Source: Ga0077555 sp033764055
GTDB taxonomy: Bacteria; Pseudomonadota; Alphaproteobacteria; Rhizobiales; Hyphomicrobiaceae
NCBI GenBank assembly: GCA_033764055.1
Contig: JANRJI010000119.1
Span: forward strand, 124,001-188,000
Direction: 5' to 3'
DNA: 64,000 nt
Shown here: positions 25,388 to 34,108 of the stretch, piece after piece
How the letters are laid out: each line of letters begins with the position of its first letter
How positions within the stretch are numbered: the stretch's first letter is position 1
Program-made: the position numbers and the translations under genes
The notes under the pieces: generated by a model
Seen by the model: only the letters and a program-made list of their open reading frames with translations
Told to the model about the DNA's origin: nothing
Database searches by the model: none

Positions 25388-26425
25388 CTAGTTGGGACTA
25401 CGGACATTAGGAACCATAATTTGGTGCCCAGTCATCTCGCAAGCCACCTCATCCAAGAATTGCGCTGGAGACATTGCGACGAACTCACTTAGAAGCCAAT
25501 TTTTCTGACCGTTGAGAAATGACTGCAATTCCGCCGGCTTATATCGGCAAATCTCGCTCAGGCGATGCATCGCGGCCAAGGTAAGTGTCATCGATTGTCG
25601 ATCGATTTGGCCGCTCCCGTCGGACTTCAAATACCAAAGTGTATGTGAGCCATTGATGTAATGCACCACCCGGCGCAGCTTGCGGTTTAACGATTGCAGA
25701 TCGTTCATCTCGAGATCACTTGGCCTATCTGGAGAAGCCCAAACACACTTGTCGACAGACACTATCTGAGGCTCTCCATGCGTACTTTCGACGAATTCCG
25801 GTGGCAAGTTTCTCCGGAAATACTTCCAATCAGCATTTCCGGCTGGCTTAGCCGAGAGCCATACTTCTTGCGTCGCGCTATCTCGAACAAACGCGACGTC
25901 CCGTAATGGTAGGAAGCGTTCTCTCTTGTTCGCGTAGCTCAGGCAGTAAGTTCGGTGCACGAAGACAAGATTGTACAGCACAGCTTCAAGGCTGTGGGTA
26001 TTGGAGGGCTCAGCTTCGGCAAAGTAGTTCGCTAGCGCAGGCACAATGCCGTTTGGGCGGATTGCGATGCCCTCGTTGCTCAGGACTACCTTGCTATTGG
26101 GCCCTCTCATCTTATGATACGCAACACCGTGGTAAGGACTGAAATTGATGCCCTTAGATGCAAGCAAGGCTTTCGCTGCATTCATAAAACAATAGTACAA
26201 AACTAGAGGAGCGGACTCCAGTGGCAATCCTCGTGCAGCTCTGTGGAAATCTCGCGCCTGTCGCCAATAAAACAAAGCCTCATCTTTGTGTTGGCGTCGC
26301 AACCAGAGGTCAACATATTGGAATGGCTCAACCGTCAGCACCGTCCGCACCTCGAATCGTGCGTTCTGGATGGCTTTGCTTAGTCCAAGGCTCTTTGTTT
26401 TTATCCGAATTCCCTCGATTGCCAC
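25388..26425 (-). CDS. YaaC-like protein
   Basis: 345 residues from GTG 26425. The region EALFYWRQARDFHRAARGLP, APLVLYYCFMNAAKALLASK, YHGVAYHKMRG and IAIRPNGIVPALANYF follows the pattern of the Bacillus YaaC family (paired helices, conserved HG, NGxF-like segment), whose biochemical function is unknown. FLPLRDVAF and a helical C-terminal half complete it. There is no signal peptide or membrane segment. It is the first gene of a two-gene operon with the deoxyribosyltransferase-like protein. Base composition is far more AT-rich than the flanks, and no housekeeping gene adjoins. A regulatory, sensor or defence role is inference. Confidence 0.7.
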   Translation of the reverse strand: MAIEGIRIKTKSLGLSKAIQNARFEVRTVLTVEPFQYVDLWLRRQHKDEALFYWRQARDFHRAARGLPLESAPLVLYYCFMNAAKALLASKGINFSPYHGVAYHKMRGPNSKVVLSNEGIAIRPNGIVPALANYFAEAEPSNTHSLEAVLYNLVFVHRTYCLSYANKRERFLPLRDVAFVRDSATQEVWLSAKPAGNADWKYFRRNLPPEFVESTHGEPQIVSVDKCVWASPDRPSDLEMNDLQSLNRKLRRVVHYINGSHTLWYLKSDGSGQIDRQSMTLTLAAMHRLSEICRYKPAELQSFLNGQKNWLLSEFVAMSPAQFLDEVACEMTGHQIMVPNVRSPN

Positions 26426-26875
26426 CGCGCGTCCGCCCTGAGCTCGGTTGAGTCTTCTCAGTTGTTACAGTTGGCGGATTCGAGTAAATTCTTCCTTGAC
26501 ATTGCCGAAGTCTGCCGCTCCAGGCCGCCGCCGCGTTTCCCCTGGACGATCCTGCACTTATGCTCGACGCCATTATGGCGCGCCGCCGGCGCGTGCAGCT
26601 CTCCAGGTTGAGCAAAACCTCCACCAACTCCGGACATAGCCTGGCAACAGCGGCGGCGCGTCAACGCTCGATCATCGAGTGACAGCTTCTGTATAGGTGG
26701 GTCGGTGTGCAGCGCAGCACGATCAAACAAGCGAATGTCGGCAGGTGGCCCATGGCGACGTTGCTGCGGTGCAGTAGGCCGACCGACCGCAACGACGGCT
26801 CCTGTATAAATTCCCCCGCAATGGGGCCCCCTCGCCCCCTCACCCCATCGCGTCGCCCTCGCATCTGGCCCGCCC
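26426..26875. other. Right flank of the AT-rich island, no gene seen
   Basis: About 450 bases containing AT-rich sequence near 26450-26510 and returning to GC-rich by about 26820. The part around 26735-26800 resembles short dispersed intergenic sequence found in Hyphomicrobiales genomes, from memory only. No tRNA or integrase gene is visible at the boundary. Confidence 0.4.
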
Positions 26876-28627
26876 TTACACCGGCCGGTCCCCCTTCTTC
26901 ACCGTCAACGCGGCCCGGTTGTCGGCCGCGGGCAGCATCTTGGCCGGGTCGCGGGTCACCACCACGTCGAGGATCGTCGGGGTCGAGGTGTTCTCTAGCC
27001 CCTCGCGGATCGCGCCCGCCAGCTTCTCGGGGTCCGACACCCGAATGCCGTGGCAGCCGAAGCCCTTGGCGATTTGCGAGTAGTCCATCTCGACGAGGTC
27101 CGACGACTGGTAGTTGCCGGGGCCGTAGACCGCATGCTGCAGCGCCTTCACGTACCCGGACGCTGCATTGTTGAACACGATGCCGACGAAATTCGTGCCG
27201 AGCCGCCGCGCCGTCTCGAGCTCGCCGAGGCTCATGTTGAAGCCGCCGTCGCCGCACATCGTCACCACGCGCCGCTTCGGCCCCGCCGCAAGCTGCGCGC
27301 CGATGCCGCCCGGCACGCCGTAGCCGATCGACGCGAACCCCCGATCCGGCAGGAAATGCCGCCCCGCCGCCTTGGTGTCGAACATCAGCCCGCCCCAGTG
27401 GCCGGCGAAACCGCCGTCCGCCACCAGGATCGCGTCCGCCGGCATCGCCTTGTTGAGCTCGTTCATCAGGCGCCCGACGTTGATCGGGCTCTCCTTGGAC
27501 TCGAGCCGATCCGCCGCGCCCTGGCGCCACTCGCCCATCCGCTTCGGCAGCTCGGCCACGTACGCCGCCCGCCGCGCCGCCGCCGCCTTGCCGTTGCCGA
27601 GGGCTGCGGCGAGATCGAGCAGCGTCAGCTTGGCGTCGCCCGCCAGCGCCACGTCGGTCCGCGTCGTGCGCCCGATCTCGGTCGGCTCGATCTCGACGTG
27701 GATGATCGGCTTGCCCGGCGGGATCAGCGCGAACCGCTTGGTCGCGATCTCGCCGAGCTTGCAGCCGATCACGATCAGGCAGTCCGACGCCCCGATCAGT
27801 GCGTTGGCGATGCGGTCGTAGCGGCCGAAGAGCCCCGCCGAGTGCGAGTGGTTGCAGGCGATCGCGCCCTTGCCGCTCATGGTGTGCGCCACCGGTATGC
27901 CGAACGCTTCGGCGAATTGGGTGAGCTCGCCCCAGGCCTCCGAGATGTGGATGCCGCCGCCGGCCAGGATCAGCGGCCGCTCGGCCTTGGCGATCAGCGC
28001 CGCCGCCTTCTCCACCGAGAGGCCGTCCGGCCGCGTCCGCCTGGCCTGCGCCTTCAGCGTCTCCGGATCGACCCAGAAATCGGCCGCGTCGAAATCGTGC
28101 TCGCTGTGCGCGATGTCCTCCGGCACGTCGAGCAGCACCGGCCCTGGCCGGCCGCTGGTCGCCACCGCGAACGCCCGCCTGACGTGCTCGGGCAGCCGCT
28201 TGATCACCTCGACCCGGATCACCTCCTTGACCGCAGGCCGCAGGATCTCGAGCTGACGCGCCTCCTGCGTCATGTTCTTCCAGGCGTGCTCGCGGTTGGC
28301 GTCGCCCGCGATGGCCAGCATCGGAATGCCGGCGTTGAGGCTCTCGATCAGGCCCGTCGTCAGGTTGGTAGCCCCCGGCCCGAGCGTTCCGTCGGCCACC
28401 GCCGGCCGGTTGGTCACCTTGCCCCAGGCGTCGGCGGCGAAGGCCCCGCACCGCTCGTCGTTGATCAGGTAGTGCTTGAGGCTGAGCGCCCGGCACGCCT
28501 CGTAGAACGGCAGCAGCTGGAAGCCGCCCATGCCGAAGATCGGTCCGCAGCCGGTGAGCTTCAGCATCTCGGCGAGCGCCATGCCGCCGGTCATGCGGCG
28601 AACGGAGTTGGGGATCGGCTGGGTCAT
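26876..28627 (-). CDS. Thiamine-diphosphate-dependent enzyme, acetolactate synthase/decarboxylase family
   Basis: 583 residues from ATG 28627. The N-terminal PYR domain has NDERCGAFAADAWGK, where Glu activates the TPP aminopyrimidine. A central Rossmann domain (LILAGGGIHISEAWGEL) follows. The C-terminal PP domain carries GDGGFNMSLGELETA ending in FNN, the Mg/TPP-binding motif. The family includes acetolactate synthase, oxalyl-CoA and benzoylformate decarboxylases. There is no small IlvN-type subunit beside it, so a catabolic lyase is likelier than biosynthetic ALS. An SDR gene follows upstream on the same strand, 143 bases away. Confidence 0.9.
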   Translation of the reverse strand: MTQPIPNSVRRMTGGMALAEMLKLTGCGPIFGMGGFQLLPFYEACRALSLKHYLINDERCGAFAADAWGKVTNRPAVADGTLGPGATNLTTGLIESLNAGIPMLAIAGDANREHAWKNMTQEARQLEILRPAVKEVIRVEVIKRLPEHVRRAFAVATSGRPGPVLLDVPEDIAHSEHDFDAADFWVDPETLKAQARRTRPDGLSVEKAAALIAKAERPLILAGGGIHISEAWGELTQFAEAFGIPVAHTMSGKGAIACNHSHSAGLFGRYDRIANALIGASDCLIVIGCKLGEIATKRFALIPPGKPIIHVEIEPTEIGRTTRTDVALAGDAKLTLLDLAAALGNGKAAAARRAAYVAELPKRMGEWRQGAADRLESKESPINVGRLMNELNKAMPADAILVADGGFAGHWGGLMFDTKAAGRHFLPDRGFASIGYGVPGGIGAQLAAGPKRRVVTMCGDGGFNMSLGELETARRLGTNFVGIVFNNAASGYVKALQHAVYGPGNYQSSDLVEMDYSQIAKGFGCHGIRVSDPEKLAGAIREGLENTSTPTILDVVVTRDPAKMLPAADNRAALTVKKGDRPV

Positions 28628-28770
28628 GGGCGGCTGGCCTCGCGCAGGATGGAACGATTGAGCTTGCCGGAGTCTAGACACAAGCACCACGCCGACGCCA
28701 CCGTCGGCTCGGTAGCAGCCGCGGTCTCGACGTTTGGATGCGCCGCTGACCGTCGCGCCGGGGCCCCCGG

Positions 28771-29592
28771 CTACCGCCCGTCCGCCACCGGCGACGGCGA
28801 CTCGGGCGTGCCGGCCGTAGCGCCGGCATCGACGGGCAACACCACGCCCGTCACCCACTTGGCGAGGTCCGAGCACAAATAGAGGACGCCGCTTCCGACG
28901 TCCCAGCCCGTGCCCTCCGTCTGCAGCAGCGACCGCTTGCGGCGTTCCTCGCGAAGCGCCGGGCTCATGCCGTTGCCGCGCGCGTACACCATCGGCGTGT
29001 AGACCATGCCGGGTGCGATGCAGTTGACCCGGATGCCCTCCTTGCCGTGATGCGCCGCCATCGCCCGCGTCATGTTGACGACGGCGCCTTTGGAGGTCGG
29101 ATAGAGCAGCCCGGGATGCCCGCCCCTCAAGCCGGCCACCGAGGCGATGTTGACGATCGAGCCGCCATTCTGCTTGCGCATCTCCGGGATCGCGTAGCGC
29201 GCCATCAGCATCATCGACGTGACGTTGGTCCGCATCGCCCGGTCCCACTGCTCGAGGTCGAGATCGACCGCGCTGCCGGACGGCCCGCCGACGCCGACGT
29301 TGTTCACGAGAATGTCGAGCCGGCCCCACGCCGCCACGGTCTTGGCGACGGCGGCTGCACAGGACTGGGGCACCGTCACATCGGCCTCGACCGTCATGGA
29401 GACGCCGCCCTCCGTCTCGATCATCTGCCGCGTTGCCTCGGCCGCCTTCGGATCGGCATCGAGCAGCGCCACCTTGGCCCCGTCGCGCGCCAGCAGGATC
29501 GCGGCCGCGCGTCCGTTGCCGATGCCGTCCTCGGCTCGCGACCCGGCTCCGGTGACGATCGCGACCTTCCCCTGTAGTCCCATCTGCGCCAT
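28771..29592 (-). CDS. Short-chain dehydrogenase/reductase
   Basis: 273 residues. GKVAIVTGAGSRAEDGIGNG is a TGxxxGxG cofactor loop with a short insertion, LVNNVG is the structural NNxG, IVNIASVAG holds the catalytic Ser, and YPTSKGAVV gives the Tyr-x3-Lys pair. Asp after the second strand (VALLDAD) suggests NAD over NADP. The C-terminus GVVLPVDAGATAG matches the usual GxxxxVDGG tail. The substrate is unknown. It is on the same strand as the TPP-enzyme gene and just before it in transcription order. Confidence 0.93.
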   Translation of the reverse strand: MAQMGLQGKVAIVTGAGSRAEDGIGNGRAAAILLARDGAKVALLDADPKAAEATRQMIETEGGVSMTVEADVTVPQSCAAAVAKTVAAWGRLDILVNNVGVGGPSGSAVDLDLEQWDRAMRTNVTSMMLMARYAIPEMRKQNGGSIVNIASVAGLRGGHPGLLYPTSKGAVVNMTRAMAAHHGKEGIRVNCIAPGMVYTPMVYARGNGMSPALREERRKRSLLQTEGTGWDVGSGVLYLCSDLAKWVTGVVLPVDAGATAGTPESPSPVADGR

Positions 29593-29627
29593 GCGATCAC
29601 CCTTCGATCGGTGTCGTTGAATGTGAG

Positions 29628-30464
29628 CTAGGATCTCGTCGCGAGCCGTGCCGAGACCATGGCTGCAACGAAGTCCTTCGTCGATTGGCCGATCATACCG
29701 CCGTAGCGTCGCGCCGTTTCGTTGATCGCGGAGATATAGCCGTCGGCGTAGGTCGAGCGCCCGTCACCGATCCGCGCCGAGAACGCCGACACGCAGGCCC
29801 CCGCGATGCCGCGCTGGTCGAGCGCCGGCAGCCGCGTGATGCCCGCATTGTCGATGCCGCGGTCCGCATCGTTGCAGATGGCCGCGAACACCGGGTATTT
29901 GATCGCCATCTCGGGTCGCCCGCCGAGCGCGCCGCCGTGCGAGGCCGCGACGATCACATGCCCGTCGTCCTCGGGCTTCACGAGGCTCATCGAATCGATC
30001 ACGTACACCTTGACACCGTCGCGCCCCGCCTCCGGCACCTCGAAGCGCGACTCCTCGATCGCATCGGGCTTCGGCGACGGCTTCGGAGCGGCCCTGTGCA
30101 GCAGGAGCAAGGCCTCCCTGCAGGCTTGTCCCGCCTTGAGACCGAGCGCGGCGGCAGGCTTGTTCACCGTCGTCAGCAGGCCACGCTCGACGCCGTCCGC
30201 GCCCTCGCCGATGCGCGCCGACATGTGCGAGATCGCAGCGCCCGGGACACCGAGCCTCTCGAGCAGGCCGAGGCCCGCGACGCCCGCCCGCTCGCGGCCG
30301 ATGCCGGCGTCGTTGAGCACGATCGCCGCGATGCCTTTCGATGCCGCATAGTACGCCGCATAGATGCCGGCGTGCGATCCGCAGAAGGCGACGGCCCCTT
30401 TGTGCCTCGCCTCGAAATGCGTGACGCTATCGAGCACGACGATGTCGTCGGGGAGCTTGGTCAT
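29628..30464 (-). CDS. Protein of unknown function with tandem internal duplication
   Basis: 278 residues from ATG 30464; I do not recognise the family. Residues about 9-113 and 155-260 are two versions of one domain. Each has VxDS near its start, SHxG, a NDAxxG segment (NDAGIGRERAG and NDADRGIDNAG), GxxGAxxS, then SARIGxG, an Asn in a final helix, and a closing GQ. The duplication fits a pseudo-symmetric two-lobed fold or a built-in dimer. There is no signal peptide. It lies 35 bases from the SDR gene on the same strand and is probably cotranscribed with it, so a shared catabolic pathway is plausible. Confidence 0.8.
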   Translation of the reverse strand: MTKLPDDIVVLDSVTHFEARHKGAVAFCGSHAGIYAAYYAASKGIAAIVLNDAGIGRERAGVAGLGLLERLGVPGAAISHMSARIGEGADGVERGLLTTVNKPAAALGLKAGQACREALLLLHRAAPKPSPKPDAIEESRFEVPEAGRDGVKVYVIDSMSLVKPEDDGHVIVAASHGGALGGRPEMAIKYPVFAAICNDADRGIDNAGITRLPALDQRGIAGACVSAFSARIGDGRSTYADGYISAINETARRYGGMIGQSTKDFVAAMVSARLATRS

Positions 30465-30585
30465 GGCTGGCTTCCGGTCGTAAGGCGCCGTCTCTAGGGC
30501 GCGACGCGCCGTCCTGGCACTTGACCAACTACCGCACGCCGGCCGAGCCTCCGCAAGCCTGGGATCGAGCGCAGGAGGCGCCGGC

Positions 30586-31209
30586 ATGTCCGTCTATGAG
30601 CATCACGTCGTTGCATTCGGTCCGGGTCGCCTCGCCGAGGTCACCCGAGCCATCACCTCCACCGGTCGGGCGGCCGTCGCGGCGAAAGGCGGCCAGCTCT
30701 TTGGCGTCTGGAAGCCGCTGATCGGCATTTCCTTCAATCATGTGGTCGCCGTTACCGAGTGGCCCGACGAGGCCGTCGCTGCGGACCATGCCGACACGGC
30801 GATCATGGGCATTTCCGGCATCAAGATCGAGCAGCACGATGTCTGGCTGCCGACGCTTCGTCCGGCGCCGGGCAGCGTCTGCCGCAGCGACCCGGGCTTC
30901 GTCACGCACCGCTGGTACGACATCCGCGAGGCGGACATCGACCGGTTCCTCGAGCTCTCCTCCAACACGTGGGGCAATTGGGAAGGCGTGCACGACGGTG
31001 GCGTCCAGGGCCTCTGGCGGCAGAAGTCGTCGCCTGCTCCGGGGCTCATCCGAATGCGCCTGATGGCCTGGTATCGCGATATGAGCGTCTGGGAGCGCTC
31101 GCGCCACTGGAAAGGCACCAAGGGGGCGGAGACCGCCAACAAGAACCTCGGCCAGCGCTACGATTTGACCCTCGACAGCGCGGTGTCGATCCTGCAGCCG
31201 GTGGTGTGA
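30586..31209 (+). CDS. NIPSNAP-like ferredoxin-fold protein
   Basis: 207 residues from ATG 30586 with AGGAGG upstream. Two dimeric alpha/beta-barrel repeats are visible: YEHHVVAFGPGRLAEVTRAI with WPDEAVAADHAD, then THRWYDIREADIDRFLELSSNTWG with MAWYRDMSVWERSRHW. This ferredoxin-like pattern is typical of NIPSNAP-family proteins. Their function in bacteria is unsettled. Divergent from the duplicated-domain gene with about 120 bases between. Confidence 0.72.
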   Translation: MSVYEHHVVAFGPGRLAEVTRAITSTGRAAVAAKGGQLFGVWKPLIGISFNHVVAVTEWPDEAVAADHADTAIMGISGIKIEQHDVWLPTLRPAPGSVCRSDPGFVTHRWYDIREADIDRFLELSSNTWGNWEGVHDGGVQGLWRQKSSPAPGLIRMRLMAWYRDMSVWERSRHWKGTKGAETANKNLGQRYDLTLDSAVSILQPVV

Positions 31210-31227
31210 GCCCGAGTCGGGCGATGC

Positions 31228-32703
31228 TCACCAGAGACTATGCAACCACGGCGTTGGCCCAGTCAGCAGAATAATCGCCGCTGCGGTCGCGACGAGCAGG
31301 TGCCAAGCCGCAAGTGCGAGGCCGGTCAACATGACACTCCGATCATCGCCTCGCTCGCGATGCGGCAATGTCGCGAGCAGAATGGCCGCAACGGGCAACG
31401 AGGCCATGGCCGTGTGTCCGCCCGCGCCATTCTGCAGGGCGGCCAGAGCCTTGACATGGGTCGACAGCCACGGAGGCATTTTCACGGGCGGCAATGCGCT
31501 CACCGCAAAATCCATGAATAGCGCGTTGCTCGTCACGCCCGAGCCCGTGACGAAGCCCCCGAGCGCGCCGAGCCCCGCGACGATGACGGCCGTCGTGATC
31601 TCACCCGCGCCCCAGATCTGCGTGAGCAGAGTGGTGATGCCCCCGCATTCGACCAGGAGACGGGCCGCGAGCATGAACACTGAGACCGTCACCACGGGCC
31701 GCCAGCCCCTTGCCGCCACTCGCATCAGCAGGTCCGCATCGACCCGTCGTCCCTCGCTGAGAAGCGTTGCCGCGAGCAGTGCCACACCTGGCGAGGTGAG
31801 AAGCAGGAATCTCACGCGCTGCGTTTCGATGGCCGGCGAGAAACCGGCCTCGGCCAGCGGCTTGAACGCCAGCTTCACGACGATGACGGCCGCCAGCAGC
31901 GTCCAGTAGGGCACGAGCCCCGGCGCCGCCAACGCCTTGCCGAGGCCGGCTCGTGAGCGCGCGAGGGCGGCCAGAAGTCCAATCACCGCGAGCCCTCCGG
32001 CAACGCCGGCGACCTCTATGCCGATCCAGGCCGTGCCGAAGCCGATGCCCGCCACCAGCACGACTCCCGCCAACCCCGCCACCGCCACGTCGAGGACCCG
32101 CCTCTCGGGGACGAGCAGCAAGCAGAGCAGAGGCAGAAAAAACGCCACCGGCCCGCTGACAGCCACGATGTATTTCTGCAGATGCTCGACCGGGATTCCC
32201 GACAGTCCGGCCCCGACATGCGCCGAGATCGCGAGCGCCCCCCATGGCATCAGGCTCATGCCGATGAGGCCGATGCCGATCGCCGCGCGCTTGTCGAGCA
32301 GCCCGAGCAGCAGCGGCATTGTCACCAGCAGCGACACGCCCATGCCGGTCAGGCTTTCGACCATGACCCCGATGCCCACCGCGATCAGGATTGCAGACTG
32401 CGCTTTGGGCAGGCCGATGGCCCCGACCAGCGCGCCGATGGCCTCCGGCGATTTGCGCCCCCGCGTCGCCTCCACGAACAGGATGCCGGGGACGACCATC
32501 GCCGCCACCAGCGACGTGAGCACCCCCGCATCGGCCGCCGCCCGTCCCAGTTGATCGAGCGAGAACGGACCGAAGATCTGCATGGCCCAGAGCAGCGAGG
32601 TGGTTGCCAGTGCGGCCGCAGCCGCCATGAGGCCCGACCCCCGCAAGCCGAGCACGACGACGATCACGACGGCCGACGGCAGCAGCGCCAGGGCAGCGAG
32701 CAT
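31228..32703 (-). CDS. L-lactate permease (LctP) family transporter
   Basis: 491 residues with at least 12 hydrophobic segments, an inner-membrane secondary transporter. VMVESLTGMGVSLLVTMPL (ExxTGxGVS) and FVTGSGVTSNALFMDF are conserved LctP/LldP segments; the latter two regions are thought to line the transport path. LctP members import lactate or glycolate with protons. It is slightly shorter than E. coli LldP (about 550). It is convergent with the NIPSNAP gene, 18 bases apart, and 42 bases downstream of the Nudix gene on the same strand. Confidence 0.88.
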   Translation of the reverse strand: MLAALALLPSAVVIVVVLGLRGSGLMAAAAALATTSLLWAMQIFGPFSLDQLGRAAADAGVLTSLVAAMVVPGILFVEATRGRKSPEAIGALVGAIGLPKAQSAILIAVGIGVMVESLTGMGVSLLVTMPLLLGLLDKRAAIGIGLIGMSLMPWGALAISAHVGAGLSGIPVEHLQKYIVAVSGPVAFFLPLLCLLLVPERRVLDVAVAGLAGVVLVAGIGFGTAWIGIEVAGVAGGLAVIGLLAALARSRAGLGKALAAPGLVPYWTLLAAVIVVKLAFKPLAEAGFSPAIETQRVRFLLLTSPGVALLAATLLSEGRRVDADLLMRVAARGWRPVVTVSVFMLAARLLVECGGITTLLTQIWGAGEITTAVIVAGLGALGGFVTGSGVTSNALFMDFAVSALPPVKMPPWLSTHVKALAALQNGAGGHTAMASLPVAAILLATLPHRERGDDRSVMLTGLALAAWHLLVATAAAIILLTGPTPWLHSLW

Positions 32704-32745
32704 GCGATGGGGGTCCGGATCTGGAGTGTTGAAACGTTCCGTCGC

Positions 32746-33261
32746 CTACTGTTCTGGCAGCACCATCGGCGCCGCCGGTATCTCTCCCTTGCTCAGGGCA
32801 AAAGCGATCTCCGCGAGCCGGGGCGGCCGCACGATGTCGTTGGTCCGGGTGAGCTTGTCCAGCGTCCACCAGCCGAGATCGCGCATCCAGCGGCGATCCC
32901 CTTCCAGCCAGCCGCTGACGTCGATGGCGCTGGACGGCGCGCGCACGAAGAAGAAGTGCTCGAGCGATCGTATGCGGCGGCCTTTCCATGGATAGGTCAC
33001 GTCGCGGGTCGCGATGAGCGGCAAAGGCTCCGCTGCCTGGATGCCGGTCTCCTCGGCAAGCTCGCGACGGGCCGCCGCCTCGGCCGTCTCGCCGTGCTCG
33101 ATGCCGCCCCCGGGTAACGCCCAGTATCCAGTCGCATCGGGCCGACGGTCCGGCTCGAGGGAATGGCCGAGCATGGCATGGAACAGCAGGATTCGATCGG
33201 CAGGGTCGAGGACGATGATGCGCGCTGTCGGCCGTATCCTCACTGGCAGCGCTTCGTTCAT
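32746..33261 (-). CDS. Nudix hydrolase
   Basis: 171 residues from ATG 33261, with GGGAGGA just upstream; the frame is open to 33306. The Nudix box is GGGIEHGETAEAAARREL with AEETGI, intact in its Glu residues. RIIVLDPADRILLFHAM and YWALPGG are the surrounding strands. The substrate is unknown: many such enzymes hydrolyse NDP-sugars or other nucleoside diphosphates. It may be cotranscribed with the downstream permease. Confidence 0.88.
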   Translation of the reverse strand: MNEALPVRIRPTARIIVLDPADRILLFHAMLGHSLEPDRRPDATGYWALPGGGIEHGETAEAAARRELAEETGIQAAEPLPLIATRDVTYPWKGRRIRSLEHFFFVRAPSSAIDVSGWLEGDRRWMRDLGWWTLDKLTRTNDIVRPPRLAEIAFALSKGEIPAAPMVLPEQ

Positions 33262-33346
33262 TCGGTCCTCCCCGGGCAATGTCCTTGATGACTGAGCCTG
33301 ATGCACCTGCCGATCGTCGAACCTGCACTATGCCTGCCGAGGAACG

Positions 33347-33937
33347 TCAAGCGCCCGGCAACGGCAGTTGGAGGCGAGCCGCGAGCACGTCCGGCCCGGA
33401 AATCTCCTCCAACGCTCGCCGGCAATGTTGAACATACGTTCCGAGCTTTGCCGCCTGGACCGCCGCCACCTGTGCAGCCGGCGCGCTCGCCGGCCGGTAC
33501 ACATGCTCGACCAGGGACGCTGTCAGCATGTCCGGTTGCGCCGCTGTCGCCACCGTGTCGTCCGCGCTGGCGCGCGAGGCGGCGTCGAGCGCGAAGCCGT
33601 AATCTTGCGCACGCTCCCTGAGGGCGCCGGCCAGCTTCTGTATCCGCCCCGAGACGCTGTCGTCGCCGAGGCCGATCTGCCGCAACGCGTCGTCGAGGTC
33701 TGCGACGAGACACTCCAACAGGCGCTGGCCGAGCCGCTGCCCCGCCGGCCCTTCCCGTTTCAGCCGGTCGAGCACCAGCACCACGTGTAGAAGGATCATC
33801 TCCAGCCGGCCGTCCATCGTGTCAGGCACGGCGCACTCGGCATAAATCTCGGGGCGGCGTGCAAGCGCCACAATGCGTTCATAAAGCTCGTGCCCAGTGC
33901 GTCTGAGCTCTGCCCTGTCTCTGAGCCAGCCGAGCAT
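33347..33937 (-). CDS. Ubiquinol-cytochrome c chaperone (CBP3-like)
   Basis: 196 residues. ELYERIVALARRPEIYAECAVPDTMDGRLEMILLHVVLVLDRL and LLECLVADLDDALRQIGLGDDSVSGRIQKLAGA are characteristic of the CBP3/ubiquinol-cytochrome c chaperone family, which helps assemble cytochrome b of complex III. Its divergent placement to bamE is a frequent alphaproteobacterial arrangement (recalled). It fits an aerobic cytochrome bc1 respiratory chain. Confidence 0.9.
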   Translation of the reverse strand: MLGWLRDRAELRRTGHELYERIVALARRPEIYAECAVPDTMDGRLEMILLHVVLVLDRLKREGPAGQRLGQRLLECLVADLDDALRQIGLGDDSVSGRIQKLAGALRERAQDYGFALDAASRASADDTVATAAQPDMLTASLVEHVYRPASAPAAQVAAVQAAKLGTYVQHCRRALEEISGPDVLAARLQLPLPGA

Positions 33938-34108
33938 GCGGGATCCGTGGTCGCCGTTTCTCTTGTCGAGATCCGCTTGTAGAGCACTCGGCGCCGGCCA
34001 TTGTCATCCCTGTTGCATCCGGCTAGTCGAGGGATGGGGCTGGGATCGGCGCGATTCGCTCGAACCTATACTGCCAGAGCAGATGTGGCGCCAGCGATGA
34101 GGAAACGC

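Noticed and set aside
26458..26730. Possible small minus-strand gene right of the island
   Set aside because: Low-complexity translation without start signals; more likely non-coding flank.
27050..28882. 610-codon frame opposite the TPP enzyme
   Set aside because: Arg/His/Leu-rich antisense reading with no signature; the minus-strand TPP enzyme explains the region.
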